Positions 60,981-64,000 of a stretch of 64,000 bases of DNA are shown piece after piece. The notes beneath the pieces were generated by a model. That model made no database searches. It was not told where the DNA came from and worked only from the letters and a program-made list of their open reading frames with translations. Position 1 is the stretch's first letter; every line of letters begins with the position of its first letter. Source of the DNA: Microbacterium mangrovi (GTDB taxonomy: Bacteria > Actinomycetota > Actinomycetes > Actinomycetales > Microbacteriaceae). The stretch lies in contig NZ_JTDK01000006.1 of assembly GCF_000802305.1 (NCBI RefSeq), positions 620,001 to 684,000 of the forward strand, written 5' to 3'. The position numbers were made by a program, and so were the translations under genes.

Positions 60981-62216
60981 TCAGCGCATCCAGGACGAGC
61001 GGCCGAAGCGCGACCACCGCTCGACGACGCGCGGTTCGCCGTCGTCACCCGGCTCGTAGACGGCGCGCCCTTCGATGAACACCCGCTCGACGCGCGCAAC
61101 CACCGCGAGCGGGTCGTCCGACCACACCACGAGGTCGCCGTCGCGACCGGGCTCGAGGGCGCCCACGCGGTCGCCGAGCCGCAGGATGTCGGCCGGGTTC
61201 ACGGTCAGAGCCTCGAGCGCGGTGGATGCCGGCAGCCCGTCGCGCACCGCGAGGATCGCCTGCAGGCGCAGCTGATCGATGGGCACCACCGGGTGGTCGG
61301 TCGTGATGGCGACCTTCACGCCGGCCTCGGCGATGAGGGCGAGGTTTCCGATCGCGCGGTCGCGCAGCTCCACCTTTGACCGCGACGTGAGCAGCGGCCC
61401 GAAGATGACCGGGATGTCCTTCTCGGCGAGCACGTCGGCGATCTTGTGCGCCTCCGTGCCGTGGTTGACGACGAGGGTGTACCCGAACTCCTCCGCGATG
61501 CGGATCGCCGTGACGATGTCGTCGTGGCGGTGGCAGTGCTGGTCCCAGAGCAGCTCGCCGGAGAGCACGGCGGCCAGCGTCTCCTTGCCGAGGTCGCGCT
61601 CGAACGGCTCCTCCTTCGCCTCCGCCGCCGCACGCTTGGCGGCATAGTTCTGCGCCGCGACGAACGCGTCACGCAGCACGGACGCCACGCCCAGACGCGT
61701 CGCCGGCGTCTTGCCCTTGTCGCCCCACACTCGCTTCGGGTTCTCGCCGAGGGCGGACTTCACCGAGACGTCCGCGGCGAGCACCTGCTCGTCGACCGTG
61801 CGGCCGCCCCACGTCTTCACGGCGACCGTGCGTCCGCCGATCGGATTGCCCGACCCGGGCTTGACGACGACGGTGGTGATCCCGCCGCGCAGCGCGTCGC
61901 GGAATCCGACCTCTTCGATGTCGATCCCGTCGATGGCCCGGAAGCGGGCACCGTTCGGGTCGGTCATCTCATTGGTGTCGTTGCCCGACCAGCCCTCGCC
62001 GTCCTCGTGCACCCCGAGGTGTCCGTGCGCCTCGACGAACCCGGGCGTCACCCGGCTCCCGGTGGCATCCACGACCTCCGCACCGGCCGGCACCGGTGTC
62101 TCCGGCCCGCCGACCGCGGTGATCACCCCATCGGTGACGACGACCGTGCCGTTCGGGATCGGATCGGAGCTGACGGGAACGACGAGACCGCCGGTGACGG
62201 CGAGGATGCGGGCCAT
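60981..62216 (-). CDS. Amidohydrolase (imidazolonepropionase-like family)
   Basis: 411 residues of the metal-dependent amidohydrolase superfamily: VTPGFVEAHGHLGVHEDG near residue 60 (HxH), DQHCHRHDD, VVNHGTEAH, ITTDHP with the late Asp, and a C-terminal LEPGRDGDLVVWSDDPL. It is closest in style to imidazolonepropionase-like enzymes of unknown substrate. TAGGTT six bases before ATG 62216 indicates a leaderless start. It is followed by the palindromes at 60928-60972. Confidence 0.88.
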   Translation of the reverse strand: MARILAVTGGLVVPVSSDPIPNGTVVVTDGVITAVGGPETPVPAGAEVVDATGSRVTPGFVEAHGHLGVHEDGEGWSGNDTNEMTDPNGARFRAIDGIDIEEVGFRDALRGGITTVVVKPGSGNPIGGRTVAVKTWGGRTVDEQVLAADVSVKSALGENPKRVWGDKGKTPATRLGVASVLRDAFVAAQNYAAKRAAAEAKEEPFERDLGKETLAAVLSGELLWDQHCHRHDDIVTAIRIAEEFGYTLVVNHGTEAHKIADVLAEKDIPVIFGPLLTSRSKVELRDRAIGNLALIAEAGVKVAITTDHPVVPIDQLRLQAILAVRDGLPASTALEALTVNPADILRLGDRVGALEPGRDGDLVVWSDDPLAVVARVERVFIEGRAVYEPGDDGEPRVVERWSRFGRSSWMR

Positions 62217-62222
62217 GCGTCC

Positions 62223-62228
62223 AACCTA
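62223..62228 (-). promoter_or_regulatory. -10 box TAGGTT of the amidohydrolase gene
   Basis: TAGGTT ends six bases before ATG 62216. Confidence 0.6.
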
Positions 62229-62239
62229 CGCCGCAAGGG

Positions 62240-63220
62240 CTACGCGGCCGGGTCCTCCGGCAGGGGAAAGAGCGCGTCGATGGCGGCCAGGTCGTCGGGG
62301 GTCGGCGTCCAGGCTGCCGCCGCCTCGGCGTTCGCCCGCACCTGCTCGGGACGCGTCGCACCGGCGATCACACTGGACAACTCGGGGCGGGCCAGCAGCC
62401 ACCCGAAGGTCGCCTGCAGCATCGTGATGCCGCGCTCGTCGCAGAACGCCTGGTACGCCTCGAGGGCATCCCACGGAGCGTTCTGCCAAAGGTGCGGACG
62501 CTGGCGCATGATGCGGCTGTCGTCGGGGCCGCCGCTGCGGGTGAACTTGCCCGTGAGCAGGCCGTTGTAGAGCGGGAAGAACGGGAAGAATCCGAGCCCG
62601 TACTGCCGCACCGCCGGCAGCACCTCGCGCTCGGCTCCGCGGGCCAGCAGGCTGTAGTGGTTCTGCGCCGACACGAAGCGCGACCCGCCGCGGCCTCGTG
62701 CGGTGAACTCGGCTTCCGCGATCTGCCAGCCGGCGAAGTTGGAATGCCCGAAGTACCGGATCTTTCCTTCGCGCACCAGGTCGTCCAACGCGTCGATCGT
62801 CTCGTCGATCGGCGTGGTGGCATCGGGCGTGTGCAGCTGATAGAGGTCGATCCAGTCCGTCTGCAGACGGGTCAGGGATGCCTCGACCGCCCGGCGGATG
62901 TAGGTGCGCGATGCCATCGCGCCGCCGAGCTGGGCGGTCGCGAACGCGTTGTGCCCGAATTTCGTCGCCACCACGACGCGATCGCGGCGTCCGCGCAGCG
63001 CCTCACCCATCAGGGTCTCGCTGGCGCCCGGCGTCGCACCGTAGATGTCGGCGGTGTCCAGGAACGTCACGCCGGCGTCGATCGCGGCATCCAGCACCGC
63101 CCGCGTGCCCTCGAGCGTCTCGGTGACGGTGCCGGTCCGGCCGAAGTTGTTGCAGCCGAGACCGACCGCAGAAACCATCAGTCCGGAATTTCCCACCACC
63201 CGTGTATCAAGAACGCCCAT
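62240..63220 (-). CDS. Aldo/keto reductase
   Basis: 326 residues. The catalytic tetrad is visible: Asp and Tyr in FLDTADIYGATPG, Lys in VVVATKFGHNA and His in LYQLHTPDATT. The NADPH loop near the C-terminus reads SSVIAGATRPEQVRAN. It belongs to the Kvbeta-like AKR group, with an unknown carbonyl substrate. TAGTGT six bases before ATG 63220 gives a leaderless start, and it is divergent from the DUF4870 gene with 18 bases between the start codons. Confidence 0.93.
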   Translation of the reverse strand: MGVLDTRVVGNSGLMVSAVGLGCNNFGRTGTVTETLEGTRAVLDAAIDAGVTFLDTADIYGATPGASETLMGEALRGRRDRVVVATKFGHNAFATAQLGGAMASRTYIRRAVEASLTRLQTDWIDLYQLHTPDATTPIDETIDALDDLVREGKIRYFGHSNFAGWQIAEAEFTARGRGGSRFVSAQNHYSLLARGAEREVLPAVRQYGLGFFPFFPLYNGLLTGKFTRSGGPDDSRIMRQRPHLWQNAPWDALEAYQAFCDERGITMLQATFGWLLARPELSSVIAGATRPEQVRANAEAAAAWTPTPDDLAAIDALFPLPEDPAA

Positions 63221-63226
63221 TCCGCC

Positions 63227-63232
63227 ACACTA
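63227..63232 (-). promoter_or_regulatory. -10 box TAGTGT of the aldo/keto reductase gene
   Basis: TAGTGT ends six bases before ATG 63220. The divergent gene starts at 63239, so the two start codons are too close for separate non-overlapping promoters. Confidence 0.5.
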
Positions 63233-63238
63233 ATAGGT

Positions 63239-63643
63239 ATGAGCGACCAAACACCTCCCCCGGCGGCTGCCGCGCAGCCCCTGTCTCCCGAAGCCGACAA
63301 ACAGGCGGCCATGTGGGCCAACATCGGCGGAATCGTGGGCTTCCTGCCCTCGCTGCTGATCTGGCTCATCCTCAAGGACCGCGGCCCGCGGACCAACGTC
63401 GAAGCCAAAGAGGCCCTGAACTGGCAGATCACCTGGACGATCCTGCAGGTGGGACTCTGGATCGTCGTCACCATCCTGACCGGCATCCTCTTCGCCAGCG
63501 GTCTCTGGCCCCTCGCCGCACTGATCGGCTGGCTGCCGTTCCTGTGGTGGGTCGTCAACGTGATCTTCTCGATCATCGCCGGCGTCACCATCAACAACGG
63601 CGGCAGCTACCGCTACCCGCTGAACTTCCGCTTCATCAAGTAA
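63239..63643 (+). CDS. DUF4870-family membrane protein
   Basis: 134 residues. A Pro/Ala-rich N-terminus is followed by three membrane helices: NIGGIVGFLPSLLIWLIL, ILQVGLWIVVTILTGILF and a last one around WLPFLWWVVNVIFSIIAG. KEALNWQITW between helices 1 and 2 and YRYPLNFRFIK at the end are typical of DUF4870. Function is unknown. CACACT seven bases before ATG 63239 could be a weak leaderless -10. Confidence 0.88.
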   Translation: MSDQTPPPAAAAQPLSPEADKQAAMWANIGGIVGFLPSLLIWLILKDRGPRTNVEAKEALNWQITWTILQVGLWIVVTILTGILFASGLWPLAALIGWLPFLWWVVNVIFSIIAGVTINNGGSYRYPLNFRFIK

Positions 63644-63649
63644 CGGCGC

Positions 63650-64000
63650 TCACGCCACGAGGACGCCGTCCTCCCGTCGCGGGATCCCGGCCGGGTTGCC
63701 GTCGCGCAGCTCGGCCGGAAGCACGGCCTGAGGTGCGTCCTGATACGCGATCGGCGCGAGGAACCGGCGGATCGCGGTGGCCCCGACCGAGGTGTGCACG
63801 GAGGCGGTCGACGACGGCCACGGACCGCCGTGGTGCTGCCCCCACGCGATCGCCACGCCGGTCGGCCACCCGTTGAACAGCACTCGCCCGGCCACTCGCC
63901 CGAGGGCGACGGTCGCCTCCGCGACGAGCGCGTCATCGTCGGATGCGGCGGTGCGCACGGTGCCGGTGAGACTTCCCTCCAGTTCGGCGAGGGCACGGGA
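63650..64000 (-). CDS. Aldehyde dehydrogenase (NADP+), ketoglutarate-semialdehyde type, partial C-terminus
   Basis: Only the last 116 or so residues are inside the window; the start is beyond the right edge. RVLFNGWPTGVAIAWGQHHGGPWP, SVHTSVGATAIRRFLAPIAYQ and AVLPAELRDGNPAG are the characteristic C-terminal blocks of alpha-ketoglutaric semialdehyde (2,5-dioxovalerate) dehydrogenases. The catalytic Cys and Glu are not visible. It is convergent with the DUF4870 gene, seven bases apart. Confidence 0.87.
   Translation of the reverse strand, partial: SRALAELEGSLTGTVRTAASDDDALVAEATVALGRVAGRVLFNGWPTGVAIAWGQHHGGPWPSSTASVHTSVGATAIRRFLAPIAYQDAPQAVLPAELRDGNPAGIPRREDGVLVA

Noticed and set aside
1..64000. 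tRNA, rRNA, CRISPR arrays, insertion sequences and prophage genes
   Set aside because: I looked in all intergenic regions and found no cloverleaf, no regularly spaced repeats and no transposase, integrase or phage proteins.

Overview
The window is about 64 kb of high-GC chromosome. The gene content, codon use and operon style (four-base GTGA and ATGA stop/start overlaps, many leaderless genes) fit an actinobacterium of the family Microbacteriaceae, most likely Microbacterium or a close relative. This is inferred from the look of the proteins; no database search was possible. I see no insertion sequence, phage gene, CRISPR array, tRNA or rRNA. No stretch longer than about 220 bases lacks a gene, so there are no large empty gaps. 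Two genes are cut by the window edges: a SenX3-type sensor kinase at the left end and an aldehyde dehydrogenase at the right end.

Layout. 0-1.4 kb: phosphate control (senX3-like kinase and divergent phoU with a three-unit Pho box between them). 1.4-16.2 kb: the isoprenoid and site-2-protease genes ispG, rseP and dxr, all on the minus strand and in the usual actinobacterial order but spread out. Between them lie gpmA, a methyltransferase, an AlaX editing protein, ltrA, a fused anthranilate synthase behind a complete trp attenuator, a YcnI copper pair, a MurE-like ligase, a RelA/SpoT-domain protein and a membrane protein. 16.2-17.2 kb: an FKBP lipoprotein. 17.4-26 kb: a glycerol/dihydroxyacetone locus (dhaK, dhaL, dhaM-HPr, then plsC, a SorC-type regulator, glpD, glpF, glpK). 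26.2-29.5 kb: a membrane protein, OsmC-like protein, asparaginase and alanine dehydrogenase. 29.5-37.1 kb: a solitary EccC-like FtsK ATPase, a PP2C phosphatase and a heterodimeric ABC exporter.

37.2-43.7 kb: the first half of the phenylacetate pathway. paaABCDE plus a PaaG-like isomerase run leftward; paaI and paaK run rightward. 43.7-51.2 kb: an operon for uptake and use of an unknown polar compound. It contains an 866-residue protein of a family I cannot name, a dipeptidase-fold protein missing metal ligands, a complete amino-acid-type ABC transporter and an IclR-type regulator. 51.4-55.7 kb: a PNPOx-like protein and a very large SARP-type regulator. 55.8-60.1 kb: the second half of the phenylacetate pathway (paaZ, a hydroxyacyl-CoA dehydrogenase, an enoyl-CoA hydratase) with a divergent TetR/PaaR gene. 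The same 22-base operator lies in front of both paa blocks. 60.1-64 kb: trhO, twin palindromic repeats, an amidohydrolase, an aldo-keto reductase, a DUF4870 membrane protein and the truncated dehydrogenase.

Three regulatory patterns stand out. First, at least 15 genes carry a TANNNT box exactly 6 or 7 bases before the start codon, the signature of leaderless transcription. Second, the trpEG leader has all parts of a ribosome-mediated attenuator and is itself leaderless. Third, a REP-like element sits between paaA and paaB, flanked by a 22-base duplication that kept the stop codon of one gene and the start and ribosome binding site of the next.
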